Below, piece by piece: positions 24,941 through 33,361 of a stretch of DNA of 64,000 nucleotides. Below the pieces are notes generated by a model. The model worked only from the letters and a program-made list of their open reading frames with translations. It ran no database searches and was not told where the DNA came from. Source of the DNA: Alkaliphilus oremlandii OhILAs (GTDB taxonomy: Bacteria; Bacillota; Clostridia; Peptostreptococcales; Natronincolaceae); assembly GCF_000018325.1 (NCBI RefSeq), contig NC_009922.1:1488001-1552000 (forward strand), given 5' to 3'. Made by a program: the position numbers and the translations under genes. Numbering within the stretch: the stretch's first letter is position 1; the number at the start of each line of letters is the position of its first letter.

Positions 24941-24969
24941 GTCATATTATTAGTATCCAAGCATATATT
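24941..24969 (+). promoter_or_regulatory. SigE-type promoter of spoIVA
   Basis: GTCATATT (24941-24948), 13-base spacer, CATATATT (24962-24969). This matches the mother-cell SigE pattern (-35 with ATATT; -10 CATACAnT) with one difference in the -10. spoIVA belongs to the SigE regulon in B. subtilis, and sigE itself is in this window. Confidence 0.65.
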
Positions 24970-25023
24970 TATAATGTTAAAGCTAAGAGCAGTTATTTTA
25001 TTCATATAATGAGGAGGGAAGGT

Positions 25024-26502
25024 ATGGAAAGATACGATATTTACAGGGATATTGCGAAACGTACCCAGGGAGATATCTATATAGGCGTAGTAGGTCCTGT
25101 TCGAACAGGAAAATCCACTTTGATAAAACGTATTATGGACTTATTGGTATTACCAAATATAGAAAATGCCTATAAGAAAGAAAGAGCAAAGGATGAACTC
25201 CCACAGAGTGGAACAGGAAAAACAATCACTACAACGGAACCTAAATTCGTACCAAATGAGGCGGTAGAGCTTACCTTAAAGGATAATGCAAGCTTTAGGT
25301 TGAGAATGATTGATTGTGTTGGGTATTTGGTTAAGGGAGCGATTGGTCATCAAGAAGAAGGGAAATCTAGGATGGTCAATACACCTTGGTTCGAAAAGCA
25401 AATCCCATTCGAAGAAGCAGCAGAAATTGGAACGAAAAAAGTAATTCAAGAACATTCCACCATAGGACTGGTTGTGACTACAGATGGAACGGTTACGGAT
25501 ATTGAACGTGAAAGCTATATTGAGGCAGAAGAAAGAGTAATTAAAGAATTGAAAGAAATCAACAAGCCTTTTATCATGATCTTAAATACTCAAAATACGG
25601 ATAGTCCAGCTACAAGGGAACTAAAGGATCAATTGGAAGCAAAGCATAACGTTCCTGTAGTCATTAAAAACTGTGCCAAACTCACAATGAATGATATTCA
25701 TGAGATCTTAGAAAATGTGTTGTTTGAATTCCCAGTGACAGAGATCAATATCAATTTACCAGGATGGTTGGAGAGTATAGAATCAAGCCATTGGTTAAAA
25801 AATTCAATACTAACTGCTATAAAGTCTTCTGCTGCAAATGTCAAAAGACTTAGGGACATTCAACTATTAGTCAATGGATTGAATGAAGTAGAGAATGTAA
25901 AAAAAGCAAATTTAGATGGTATTAAAATGGGGGAAGGGTCTGCACTCATAGATCTTACTACGCCTGAAAATTTATTCTATACAGTGATACAGGAAAAAAC
26001 GGGATATGAAATTGATGGGGATTATCAGCTCATCGGAATGATTACAGAACTTGCAAAAGCGAAGAGGGAATATGACCGAATAGAGAGAGCTCTCAATGAT
26101 GTAATGACGATTGGATATGGATTGGTTCCTCCTTCCTTAGATGAACTCACACTGGAAGAGCCAGAGATGTTCCGACATGGCAACCAATTTGGTGTAAAAC
26201 TTAGAGCAAATGCACCTTCTCTTCATTTTATTCGTGCGGATATTACAACCGAGGTATCGCCTGTCGTTGGCACAGAGAAACAGAGTGAGGAATTAATCAA
26301 ATATTTATTAGAAGAGTTTGAGCAAAACCCTGAGAAAATTTGGGAAACCAATATGTTTGGAAAATCATTGCACGATTTGGTGAAGGAACAATTACAGAAT
26401 AAATTATTCATGGTTCCCGATGATACGAGAGTGAAGCTTCAAAAAACCATTCAGAAGATCGTCAATGATGGAAGCGGAGGGTTAATCGCGATCATTCTAT
26501 AA
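25024..26502 (+). CDS. spoIVA: SpoIVA, spore coat basement ATPase
   Basis: Self-assembling ATPase that forms the base layer of the spore coat on the forespore outer membrane. ATG 25024 follows GAGGAGGGAAGG and gives 492 aa, the same length as the Bacillus protein as I recall it. Walker A is GPVRTGKST at about residues 25-33, followed by DCVGYLVKGA, and the conserved C-terminal region ends GSGGLIAIIL. It is monocistronic, with its own SigE-type promoter. Confidence 0.97.
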   Translation: MERYDIYRDIAKRTQGDIYIGVVGPVRTGKSTLIKRIMDLLVLPNIENAYKKERAKDELPQSGTGKTITTTEPKFVPNEAVELTLKDNASFRLRMIDCVGYLVKGAIGHQEEGKSRMVNTPWFEKQIPFEEAAEIGTKKVIQEHSTIGLVVTTDGTVTDIERESYIEAEERVIKELKEINKPFIMILNTQNTDSPATRELKDQLEAKHNVPVVIKNCAKLTMNDIHEILENVLFEFPVTEININLPGWLESIESSHWLKNSILTAIKSSAANVKRLRDIQLLVNGLNEVENVKKANLDGIKMGEGSALIDLTTPENLFYTVIQEKTGYEIDGDYQLIGMITELAKAKREYDRIERALNDVMTIGYGLVPPSLDELTLEEPEMFRHGNQFGVKLRANAPSLHFIRADITTEVSPVVGTEKQSEELIKYLLEEFEQNPEKIWETNMFGKSLHDLVKEQLQNKLFMVPDDTRVKLQKTIQKIVNDGSGGLIAIIL

Positions 26503-26511
26503 AAAAGGCTG

Positions 26512-26604
26512 CTATAGAAGCTTCATAACGAAAACTTTTTGAAGCTCATTTATGGTAAAGTTCTTCTTTGGAAAGAGATTGTAGGTAGATCCGATTCGTT
26601 ATAA
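26512..26604 (+). repeat. Dispersed intergenic repeat A, copy 2 (after spoIVA)
   Basis: Aligns with 11983-12079 from CTATAGAA to GTTATAA, best in the middle (CATTT, then GTAA-GTTCTT, then GTAGA). It begins 10 bases after the spoIVA stop, after an A-run as in copy 1. GCTTC and GAAGC arms could form a weak terminator-like hairpin. Confidence 0.5.
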
Positions 26605-26634
26605 GAAAAGTTTTTGAAAAATTGTAATTTATAC

Positions 26635-26684
26635 TTTACAACAAACGTGCGTTCGGTTATAATTACATTAAGAACATACGTTTG
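26635..26684 (+). promoter_or_regulatory. LexA-boxed promoter (SOS-type)
   Basis: TTTACA (26635-26640), 17-base spacer, TATAAT (26658-26663). The spacer holds CAAACGTGCGTTCG (26642-26655), 13 of 14 positions of the Firmicute LexA consensus CGAACRNRYGTTCG. A second box, AGAACATACGTTTG (26671-26684), covers the start-site region. A repressor on either would block the promoter. Regulation by LexA is inferred from the match. Confidence 0.75.
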
Positions 26685-26699
26685 ACGGGAGGATTATCC

Positions 26700-26777
26700 A
26701 TGAAATCAATAGTATTTATAGGAACTGTAAAAGAACTAAGAGAGTATCTGACAAAATGGAAGAATCATAATCATTAA
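26700..26777 (+). CDS. 25-codon ORF under the LexA-type promoter
   Basis: ATG 26700 follows GGGAGG (26687-26692) at a 7-base distance. The product is MKSIVFIGTVKELREYLTKW plus KNHNH: a short hydrophobic start and a basic amphipathic helix with no full membrane span. A terminator starts 12 bases after the stop, so promoter, ribosome site, ORF and terminator form a complete unit. I do not recognise the peptide. It could be an SOS-induced small regulator (for example of division), a toxin-like peptide, or the head of a lost longer gene. Confidence 0.65.
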   Translation: MKSIVFIGTVKELREYLTKWKNHNH

Positions 26778-26788
26778 TAGATAGAAAC

Positions 26789-26825
26789 AAAATGCCTTTA
26801 GATGATAATTATCTAAGGGCATTTT
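26789..26825 (+). terminator. Terminator of the SOS-type cassette
   Basis: AAAATGCC.TTAGAT pairs with ATCTAA.GGCATTTT across a 7-base loop, ending in TTTTC. Confidence 0.8.
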
Positions 26826-26864
26826 CTATATAATCATGAAAATTTACATATATTTCAAAAAAAT

Positions 26865-26893
26865 TTGTAATTCCCTTAAAGTATTGATATAAT
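26865..26893 (+). promoter_or_regulatory. SigA-type promoter of the TPR gene
   Basis: TTGTAA (26865-26870), 17-base spacer, TATAAT (26888-26893). It implies a start site near 26900 and so argues for the downstream ATG 26975. Confidence 0.7.
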
Positions 26894-26974
26894 ACTATTT
26901 CAATGATAAATATTAATGCATGTGTATATGAAAGCCAAGACATAAGGCTCAAATATACAAGGGAAGGATATTCT

Positions 26975-27913
26975 ATGAAAGATTATAAATACATGGTAGA
27001 AAACTACAAAGTATTAGGCAATACATTTAATGAAGAGGATGAGCCGATGAAAGCCTTAAAATTTTACATGAAGGCGTATCATTGTAGGGGAGGAAACGAA
27101 GACATCGATTTGCTTTTGGAAATTGCACTTTTACAGGATGAACTTAATAATGAAGAAGCTGCCAAAGAGTTTTATACAAAGATTTTGGAAATAGATGGTA
27201 ATGAAGCAAGGGGACATTATGGTTTGGGAACCATCTATGATAATCAGGGGGATTTTTCCAAGGCCATTGAATATTATAAAAAAGCCATCGAATTAGATCC
27301 TTATTATGAAGAAGCCTATTTTTTCCTTGCCAATGCATACGATGAAATAGGGGATAAGGATCGGGCAATAGAGTACTATCAAAAGACAATTGAAATAAAT
27401 CCTCTTGAATTTTGGGCTTATGTGAATCTAGGATCCATCTATGAAGAATTGGACAGAAATAAAGAATCCTTGGCTATGATGGAGAAGGCATTGGACATTG
27501 AACCAACCAATTTTAAAGCGTTGTTTAATATGGGTGTCATACTAAATAAACAGGGAGAAAAGCTAGAAGCGATTCAATATTATGAAGCGGCCATAGAAGA
27601 GAATCCCAATTTTCCCAATAGCTTTTTGAACTTAGGAATTATTTATAAAGAGATGGGAAGATATGCAGAATCCATAGAGCTACTAACAAAGGGAATTGAA
27701 TATAATAAAGAGACTTCCGTACTCTACTATAATCGAGCCTGCCTTTATGCCCATCACTTTGGAAATATAGAGATGGCTCTGAAGGACTTAGCTATTGCAA
27801 CGGACTTTAGCCCAGACCTCTTAGAATATATGGTTCAGGATGATGAACTGGACTCTTTAAAGCAGACGGAGGAATATCACACATTGATCAAAAATAATAC
27901 AAAAACAGACTAA
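26975..27913 (+). CDS. TPR-repeat protein
   Basis: A 312-aa soluble protein made of tandem tetratricopeptide repeats from about residue 8 to residue 290, with typical units such as GHYGLGTIYDNQGDFSKAIEYYKKAIELDP and the next units in phase every 34 residues. TPR proteins are scaffolds; the partner is unknown. ATG 26975 has GGGAAGGAT upstream; an ATG at 26903 would lie at the promoter's own start site. It ends TLIKNNTKTD with no membrane segment. Confidence 0.8.
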   Translation: MKDYKYMVENYKVLGNTFNEEDEPMKALKFYMKAYHCRGGNEDIDLLLEIALLQDELNNEEAAKEFYTKILEIDGNEARGHYGLGTIYDNQGDFSKAIEYYKKAIELDPYYEEAYFFLANAYDEIGDKDRAIEYYQKTIEINPLEFWAYVNLGSIYEELDRNKESLAMMEKALDIEPTNFKALFNMGVILNKQGEKLEAIQYYEAAIEENPNFPNSFLNLGIIYKEMGRYAESIELLTKGIEYNKETSVLYYNRACLYAHHFGNIEMALKDLAIATDFSPDLLEYMVQDDELDSLKQTEEYHTLIKNNTKTD

Positions 27914-27963
27914 ATTTTACGGTTGAACCATGAAGATATAAAATGCGTAAAAGGAACGAATCG

Positions 27964-28019
27964 TGGTATAATTGAAATAGGAAGAAAATTTCCATTCCAC
28001 GGATAAAAAGGATTCGACA
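27964..28019 (+). promoter_or_regulatory. Extended -10 promoter and Spo0A-type box before the DUF4153 gene
   Basis: TGG-TATAAT (27964-27972) is an extended -10 with no clear -35. TTCGACA (28013-28019) is a perfect reverse-strand 0A box about 35 bases after the likely start site, a place where binding would repress. A 7-base match is expected several times by chance in a window of this size. Confidence 0.3.
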
Positions 28020-28114
28020 AAAAGAACCATCGATGTGTATTGGAATCATAAAATGTTGAAAAATCACTATTTCCAAGGCAATAGACGAAAATACCCTGAA
28101 AGAGGTGAGGTCCA

Positions 28115-29878
28115 ATGTTAAAAAAGATTATTAAAAATATAGAACTATTAATTCAGAAAGTAATTGTTAGTACCAAACGTTTTCCAGAAACAATTTTAAT
28201 GGCCCTGTGTACCGCTGTGGTTTTAATCTATAGAAATCATTTAGATTATAGCAGTACAGATCTCAGAGAAAACCTAATGCGTATTGCTATGGTATTTGCC
28301 ATCGGTATTCCGCTGACATTATGTATGAAAGTGTTTTTTGAAAGGAAGGATACCCTTAATAAAGCAGTAAAAATAGGGATATACTTAGGTGTAGCCTTAA
28401 GTTTAGTATTATACTATTTATTTCTTCTGAAGCAGCTGAATGAGCTGTCTGTTTTAAGATATGTTGCGTATAGCATTGCCTTATATCTAATATTCTCATG
28501 GATACCCTATGTTTTTAAAAGAGAAAACTATGATTTTTATGTAGTAACGCTTTTTAATCGATTCGTTACCACTTATTTATATTCCGGCATATTGTTTCTG
28601 GGCCTTGTGGCAATCATAGCGACTGTCGATTTGTTATTCTCCGTGAATATTTCGGGTAACATATACTTCGATATTTGGATCATCGTTGCAGGTGTTTTCG
28701 CACCAGCATTCTTCTTGGCAGATATTCCTGAAAGTAGACAGGAATTAGATGTCAAACAATATGCAAAGGTTCTAAAAGTACTTTTATTATATATTATAAT
28801 GCCTTTAATTGTAGCATATTCAACGATCTTATACGCTTATTTTATAAAGATCATCATTACAAGACAGTGGCCCGATGGAATCCTTGCAAATCTTGTACTT
28901 TGGTTTTCTATCATCAGTACAATTGTATTGTTTTTTATTAGTCCACTGCGTAACTCTAGCAAATGGGTTGAAAAGTTCATGGCGATTTTCCCAATAGCAC
29001 TCATCCCCTTATTGACAATGATGTTTATATCGATAGGAATTCGTGTAAGTGCATACGGGATTACAGTGAATCGATATCTCGTACTGGCTGCCGCATTATG
29101 GGTAACGGGCTGTATGATTTATAGTATATGGGACAAGGGCAGGAGAAATATCGTTTTTACCATTTCATTAGTTTTCATATCCATCGTGTCTGTCACTGGC
29201 CCATTCAGCAGTTTCTCTATTTCAAAGTGGAGTCAAAATAATAGATTGGAAAAAATATTAAATGCGAACCATATGATTTCAGCAGACGATACCATTATTC
29301 CTTCGCCAGATATACCTAAGGTAGATAAGGAAGAAATCAGTTCGATTTTACGCTACTTCAATAATAAGGCGTGGCTAGAAGATTTAAAATATGTACCGGA
29401 TAATTTTGAAATCAATCAAACAAAATCAGTATTTGGATTTGAACTCGAAGGAAATTATTGGAATGGATATGACAACAAATATTTCAATTATACTTTGCTG
29501 AGGGATGGTAAGGTATTGGATATCAGAGGATTTGATTACTTTGCCGATTTTACCAGCTACTCTTCCACAAAAATAGAGGACACAAATAATGAAATGATCA
29601 TATACTATTCTGACCAAGGAAGAACCGTAACAATAAAGAAAAACAACGAAACGATCTATAGCGGTAATGTGGATGATATTGTAATCAACCTTCATAAGAA
29701 AATTAGTGAAGCCAATCAAGATAAACAGGAAGTTAGCTTACAGGAAATGACCTATGAAGAAAAAACACAATCTCTAGAGATTGTATATGTGTTTAATCAT
29801 ATTTCGGGCTCAGAATCTATAGATGGAGAAGTAACGGTCTATACACCGATGTTCTATATATTGATAAAGATGCAATAG
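28115..29878 (+). CDS. DUF4153 membrane protein
   Basis: A 587-aa protein with about ten to twelve hydrophobic segments in the first 370 residues, then a C-terminal soluble domain of about 200 residues rich in Tyr, Asn and Lys. This plan matches DUF4153 as I know it; function unknown. The ATG follows AGAGGTGAGG. It is followed by a small membrane-anchored gene 18 bases later, probably in the same unit. Confidence 0.75.
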   Translation: MLKKIIKNIELLIQKVIVSTKRFPETILMALCTAVVLIYRNHLDYSSTDLRENLMRIAMVFAIGIPLTLCMKVFFERKDTLNKAVKIGIYLGVALSLVLYYLFLLKQLNELSVLRYVAYSIALYLIFSWIPYVFKRENYDFYVVTLFNRFVTTYLYSGILFLGLVAIIATVDLLFSVNISGNIYFDIWIIVAGVFAPAFFLADIPESRQELDVKQYAKVLKVLLLYIIMPLIVAYSTILYAYFIKIIITRQWPDGILANLVLWFSIISTIVLFFISPLRNSSKWVEKFMAIFPIALIPLLTMMFISIGIRVSAYGITVNRYLVLAAALWVTGCMIYSIWDKGRRNIVFTISLVFISIVSVTGPFSSFSISKWSQNNRLEKILNANHMISADDTIIPSPDIPKVDKEEISSILRYFNNKAWLEDLKYVPDNFEINQTKSVFGFELEGNYWNGYDNKYFNYTLLRDGKVLDIRGFDYFADFTSYSSTKIEDTNNEMIIYYSDQGRTVTIKKNNETIYSGNVDDIVINLHKKISEANQDKQEVSLQEMTYEEKTQSLEIVYVFNHISGSESIDGEVTVYTPMFYILIKMQ

Positions 29879-29896
29879 TCAGGAAGTGATGAATTT

Positions 29897-30277
29897 ATGA
29901 TGGATATGTTGATATCTACAATGATGGTTTTATTTATCGTAGCCAGTATGGGGTATATATTTACGATTTTAAAGGAAAAGCTATATTTAAATAATAATAT
30001 GATTATTTTAGATCATAAGGGATTGAATCAAGAGGATCTGAAAAATTTAGATATTAAGCATTTTATGCTGGGCGGTATTGAATTAATGGCTGGCGATGAG
30101 GTTAAAATAATGCTTGAAGATGAAAATAAACTCATCGGAACCATTATTGGAGCGAATAAATCCAACAACATCATTGCAATTATTACAAAGGATCGTGATG
30201 TTGCTCGATTGAATATCCAGTCTATAAAGAAACTGAAGGTTATCAGTCGATATGGAAAGTTTTTCACTAAATTTTAG
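29897..30277 (+). CDS. Small membrane-anchored protein of unknown function
   Basis: A 126-aa product not recognised. Residues 3-26 are one membrane segment; the rest is a cytoplasmic-type domain with short beta-like stretches (FMLGGIELMAGDEVKIMLED, then NNIIAIITKDRD) that might be an OB- or SH3-like barrel. It follows the DUF4153 gene closely and is preceded by AGGAAGTGA, so it is likely a partner of it. Confidence 0.55.
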   Translation: MMDMLISTMMVLFIVASMGYIFTILKEKLYLNNNMIILDHKGLNQEDLKNLDIKHFMLGGIELMAGDEVKIMLEDENKLIGTIIGANKSNNIIAIITKDRDVARLNIQSIKKLKVISRYGKFFTKF

Positions 30278-30321
30278 TAGGCAGATAGTAGGATGTATCA
30301 TACCATTGAAGTAAATATATT

Positions 30322-30359
30322 CCATACGAACCTAGAACGTGAGTTCTAGGTTCGTATGG
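30322..30359. repeat. 17-bp perfect inverted repeat, first of three hairpins
   Basis: CCATACGAACCTAGAAC (30322-30338), loop GTGA, and its exact complement (30343-30359). No T-run follows. It is GC-richer than the surroundings and could form a very stable stem or cruciform. Confidence 0.8.
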
Positions 30360-30362
30360 TTC

Positions 30363-30418
30363 AGTGGAAAGGATTTTTCTATTTTATAAGGATGGAAAAA
30401 TCCTATTCCATTGGACTG
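30363..30418. repeat. Bulged long hairpin, second of three
   Basis: CAG, TGGAA and AGGATTTTTC on the left pair with GAAAAATCCT, TTCCA and CTG on the right, with small bulges, around a 14-base AT loop. It adjoins the previous hairpin with a 3-base gap. Confidence 0.55.
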
Positions 30419-30422
30419 TTTC

Positions 30423-30462
30423 AAAAAAAGCTTCCATATAATGCTCCTTTAGAAGCTTTTTT
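30423..30462 (+). terminator. Terminator-like hairpin, third of three
   Basis: AAAAAAGCTTC pairs with GAAGCTTTTTT across a 17-base loop. The symmetric A- and T-runs would allow function in both directions. Confidence 0.6.
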
Positions 30463-30541
30463 ATAAAATATCTATTGATATTTGAAGGATTTTTTAAGAA
30501 AATGAAGAATTATAATATCAATATTGATGGTAGGTGATTTT

Positions 30542-31840
30542 TTGAATCAGACAAAGAGGAAGAAAAGAACTCAGAAAAGAAAACGCAGAAAAAAAATACC
30601 ATATATTATTGTTCTCGTTATTTTAGTATATTTCATTTCTAGAATGCCATCACTTTTAATGGCATCTTCCAATAGCACATATCCAGTTCAATACGGTAAG
30701 ATTGAGAAAAACTTTGAAGTTACAGGATATGTGGTGCGGGAGGAGAAAGTCTTTACAAGTTTGGGCAGTGGAGAGATAAAATATTTTGTTGATGAGGGTA
30801 AAAAGGTTTCCAAGGGTGAAAAATTAGCTGAAGTTTACATTAATGAATCTGATGAAGGGACAAGAAAAGATTTGGCTACGATTAATTTAAGGTTAGAAAA
30901 CATCAAAGAAAGCCAAAATAGTAAAGGTGTTTTCCAAGGAGATATAGAAAAAATTAAAAATCAGATACAAAGATTAATTTTATCCATTCAGCAGGACATT
31001 AAGGATCAGAGATATGATAGAATAGATGCTATGAGAAGTGAATTAGAGGATCTATTGAATAAACAGAGTATTATTGCAGGGGAAAAAAGTTTTTCTGGAA
31101 AAAATTTAAGTGAATTAGAGGAGCAAAAAACACGGTTAGAAGAAAAAGTAAACGCTTCTGTTCAAGTGATCTATAGTGATTCTCCTGGCTTTATAGCCTT
31201 AGGAAGCGATGGGCTAGAGGAATTATTGAATTACAAAACTATAACCGATATTAATAGTGATCAATTGAAGATGATAGAGGATTCAAAGATGGAGCATGCC
31301 TCTATGGAAGCAAAAGAGGGAGCACCAATTATTAGAATTGTAAAAAATTATAAATGGAGTCTAATCGTATCTCTCAGTAAAGAACAGTCTGCTGGCATGG
31401 AAAAAGGGAATGCATTGAGAATAAGGCCTGTGGGACAAAACAAAGAATTGAGAGCGTTCATCCGTGAAGTGATAGCCGAGGAAGACAACAATATCATCGT
31501 CTTCGACTTGGATGAATTTGTAGATAATATTTATAATATTAGAAAGTTAACCGTAGATATTATTAGAAATAAATATGAAGGAACTATGATTGCCAATTCA
31601 TCGATCGTAGAAAAAGATGGAATAAAGGGTGTATATACGGTAGATGTTACTGGAACAGTTCAATTTAAACCGATTAAAATAAAGACTTCCAATCTCGAAT
31701 ATGCCATCGTCCATGATGGATACTTTGAAAAAAAATCGGACAAGGATGCTGAAAAAACAGAGAAAGTTGCAACCATCAATCTATACGATGAAGTGGTAAC
31801 GAAGGGTTCTAAAGTTAAAGAAGGTCAAAGAATTAGGTAA
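30542..31840 (+). CDS. HlyD-like membrane-fusion-type protein
   Basis: A 432-aa protein: a Lys/Arg-rich N-terminus (about residues 1-22), one membrane segment (IPYIIVLVILVYFISRMPSLL), a barrel-lip segment (GEIKYFVDEGKKVSKGEKLAEVYI), a coiled-coil hairpin (about residues 110-210), and a C-terminal beta domain. This is the HlyD/membrane fusion plan, but no transporter gene is near; in Clostridia this gene belongs to the sepF-divIVA cluster. I chose TTG 30542 after TAGGTGAT. It may have a division or envelope role. Confidence 0.7.
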   Translation: MNQTKRKKRTQKRKRRKKIPYIIVLVILVYFISRMPSLLMASSNSTYPVQYGKIEKNFEVTGYVVREEKVFTSLGSGEIKYFVDEGKKVSKGEKLAEVYINESDEGTRKDLATINLRLENIKESQNSKGVFQGDIEKIKNQIQRLILSIQQDIKDQRYDRIDAMRSELEDLLNKQSIIAGEKSFSGKNLSELEEQKTRLEEKVNASVQVIYSDSPGFIALGSDGLEELLNYKTITDINSDQLKMIEDSKMEHASMEAKEGAPIIRIVKNYKWSLIVSLSKEQSAGMEKGNALRIRPVGQNKELRAFIREVIAEEDNNIIVFDLDEFVDNIYNIRKLTVDIIRNKYEGTMIANSSIVEKDGIKGVYTVDVTGTVQFKPIKIKTSNLEYAIVHDGYFEKKSDKDAEKTEKVATINLYDEVVTKGSKVKEGQRIR

Positions 31841-31855
31841 TTAGGAGTGATGAGA

Positions 31856-32554
31856 TTGTCATTAGAAAAAAATATTGAATTTGTTCAGGAAAGAATAAAG
31901 ATTGCTGCCCAGAAAGGGCATAGAAATTTAGAAGAGATTCAGCTCATTGCTGTAACTAAAACAGTAGATATCGATGTGATAAAACAAGCCATAGAACTTG
32001 GGATTACTCATGTTGGAGAAAATAAGGTTCAAGAACTGGTAAGAAAGTATGATATTATAGGCCCCGTTGTAAAATGGCATCTGATTGGACATCTCCAGCG
32101 TAATAAAGTGAAATATATTATTGATAAGGTGGATCTGATACATTCTTTAGACTCCTATAGATTAGCAGAAGAAATTGATAGTAGAGCAAAAGAAATTGGT
32201 CGAACTATTGAATGCTTGCTTCAGGTCAATGTATCTGGCGAGGAAACGAAATATGGTGTAGATAAAGAAGGGGCAAAGAGTCTTATTCGAGAAGTAGCGG
32301 CACTTGGCAACATTAAAGTACTGGGGCTGATGACAATGGCGCCTTATGTAGAGAACCAAGAAGAGGCCAGACAATATTTTAAGGCCCTCAAGGATTTATC
32401 CATAGAAATATCTGCGATGGATTTAGAAAATGTACATATGAAATATTTATCCATGGGAATGTCCAATGATTTTGAGATTGCCATAGAAGAGGGTGCAAAC
32501 TTAGTAAGAGTGGGCAGTTTAATATTTGGAGAAAGAGATTATTCTAAAAAATAA
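31856..32554 (+). CDS. yggS: YggS/PLPBP family pyridoxal-phosphate homeostasis protein
   Basis: PLP-carrying protein of the alanine racemase fold type III that tunes vitamin B6 and amino acid pools; no enzymatic reaction is established. The product of about 232 aa carries the PLP lysine in LIAVTKTVD, then VGENKVQEL, HLIGHLQRNK, and the C-terminal SMGMSNDFEIAIEEGANLVRVGS. I prefer TTG 31856, eight bases after AGGAG; ATG 31850 is too close to the ribosome site. It lies upstream of sepF as in other Firmicutes. Confidence 0.93.
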   Translation: MSLEKNIEFVQERIKIAAQKGHRNLEEIQLIAVTKTVDIDVIKQAIELGITHVGENKVQELVRKYDIIGPVVKWHLIGHLQRNKVKYIIDKVDLIHSLDSYRLAEEIDSRAKEIGRTIECLLQVNVSGEETKYGVDKEGAKSLIREVAALGNIKVLGLMTMAPYVENQEEARQYFKALKDLSIEISAMDLENVHMKYLSMGMSNDFEIAIEEGANLVRVGSLIFGERDYSKK

Positions 32555-32581
32555 AGCAATAAATGATGAAGGAGGTCAATT

Positions 32582-33022
32582 ATGTCTGGCAAGATAATCG
32601 ATAAAGTAAAAGTATTTATGGGGTTTGATGTTTTTGAGGATGAAGAAGTAGAAGAGGAAGAAACTGTAGAAATAGAGGATGAATTGGTTCCCGTAATGAA
32701 CAGCAAAAGAAATAAGGTCGTAAATATCCATACAACGACTCAAATGAAGGTTGTTCTTTACGAGCCTACCAATTTTGAAGAGGCACCGAATATCGTTGAT
32801 AATTTAAAGAACAGAAAGCCTGTTATTATCAATTTAGAGAATATAGAACCGGACTTGGCTAAAAAATTCTTTGATTTTTTAAATGGGGCCATCTATGCTC
32901 TGGATGGTAATATACAAAAAGTATCTTCTGGAATTTTTATTTTAGCGCCAAATAATGTCGATATATCTGGGAATATTAAAGAAGAACTAAAAAATAAAGG
33001 TGTATTTCCTTGGCAAAAATAA
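32582..33022 (+). CDS. sepF: SepF, membrane-associated FtsZ partner
   Basis: A 146-aa protein. The amphipathic N-terminal helix (SGKIIDKVKVFMGFDV) is the membrane target, then a Glu-rich linker, then the SepF core from about residue 60 (VVLYEPTNFEEAPNIVDNLKNRKPVIINLE, DFLNGAIYALDG). SepF bundles FtsZ and can replace FtsA in tethering the ring. With no ftsA by the ftsZ gene, it may be important here. AAGGAGGTC precedes the ATG. Confidence 0.95.
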   Translation: MSGKIIDKVKVFMGFDVFEDEEVEEEETVEIEDELVPVMNSKRNKVVNIHTTTQMKVVLYEPTNFEEAPNIVDNLKNRKPVIINLENIEPDLAKKFFDFLNGAIYALDGNIQKVSSGIFILAPNNVDISGNIKEELKNKGVFPWQK

Positions 33023-33071
33023 GATAGGATGTAGGAACTTGTTAATCTGAAAGAAGGGAGGGGTTGAACGA

Positions 33072-33344
33072 TTGTTTACCCCAAATGTTATAGCACTTGC
33101 TTTGTATTATTTAGTTAGAGTAATCAATATTTTAATTTTGATTCGGATTATTTTGCCATGGATTAATCCGAACCCATATAACCCTGTGGTTCAGTTTATT
33201 TATAGTGTGACAGAACCGATTTTGGCACCTGCAAGACAATTGATCAACACTGTATTTGGATATAAGGGATTCTTAGATTTTTCTCCGATACTAGCCATGT
33301 TTGTAATTCAAACAGTTTATAGTATCATTCTAAGATTGCTATAG
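33072..33344 (+). CDS. YggT family membrane protein
   Basis: A 90-aa protein with two membrane segments separated by the conserved short loop ILPWINPNPYNPVVQFIYSVTEP. YggT proteins sit between sepF and ylmH across Firmicutes; the function is not known, though a role in division or osmotic adaptation has been suggested. TTG 33072 is preceded by GGGAGGGG. Confidence 0.9.
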   Translation: MFTPNVIALALYYLVRVINILILIRIILPWINPNPYNPVVQFIYSVTEPILAPARQLINTVFGYKGFLDFSPILAMFVIQTVYSIILRLL

Positions 33345-33361
33345 TTGAAGAGGTGTGCGTA

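Noticed and set aside
26500..26600. Prophage or IS remnant near the SOS-type cassette
   Set aside because: No integrase, transposase or att-like direct repeats were seen in the flanks.
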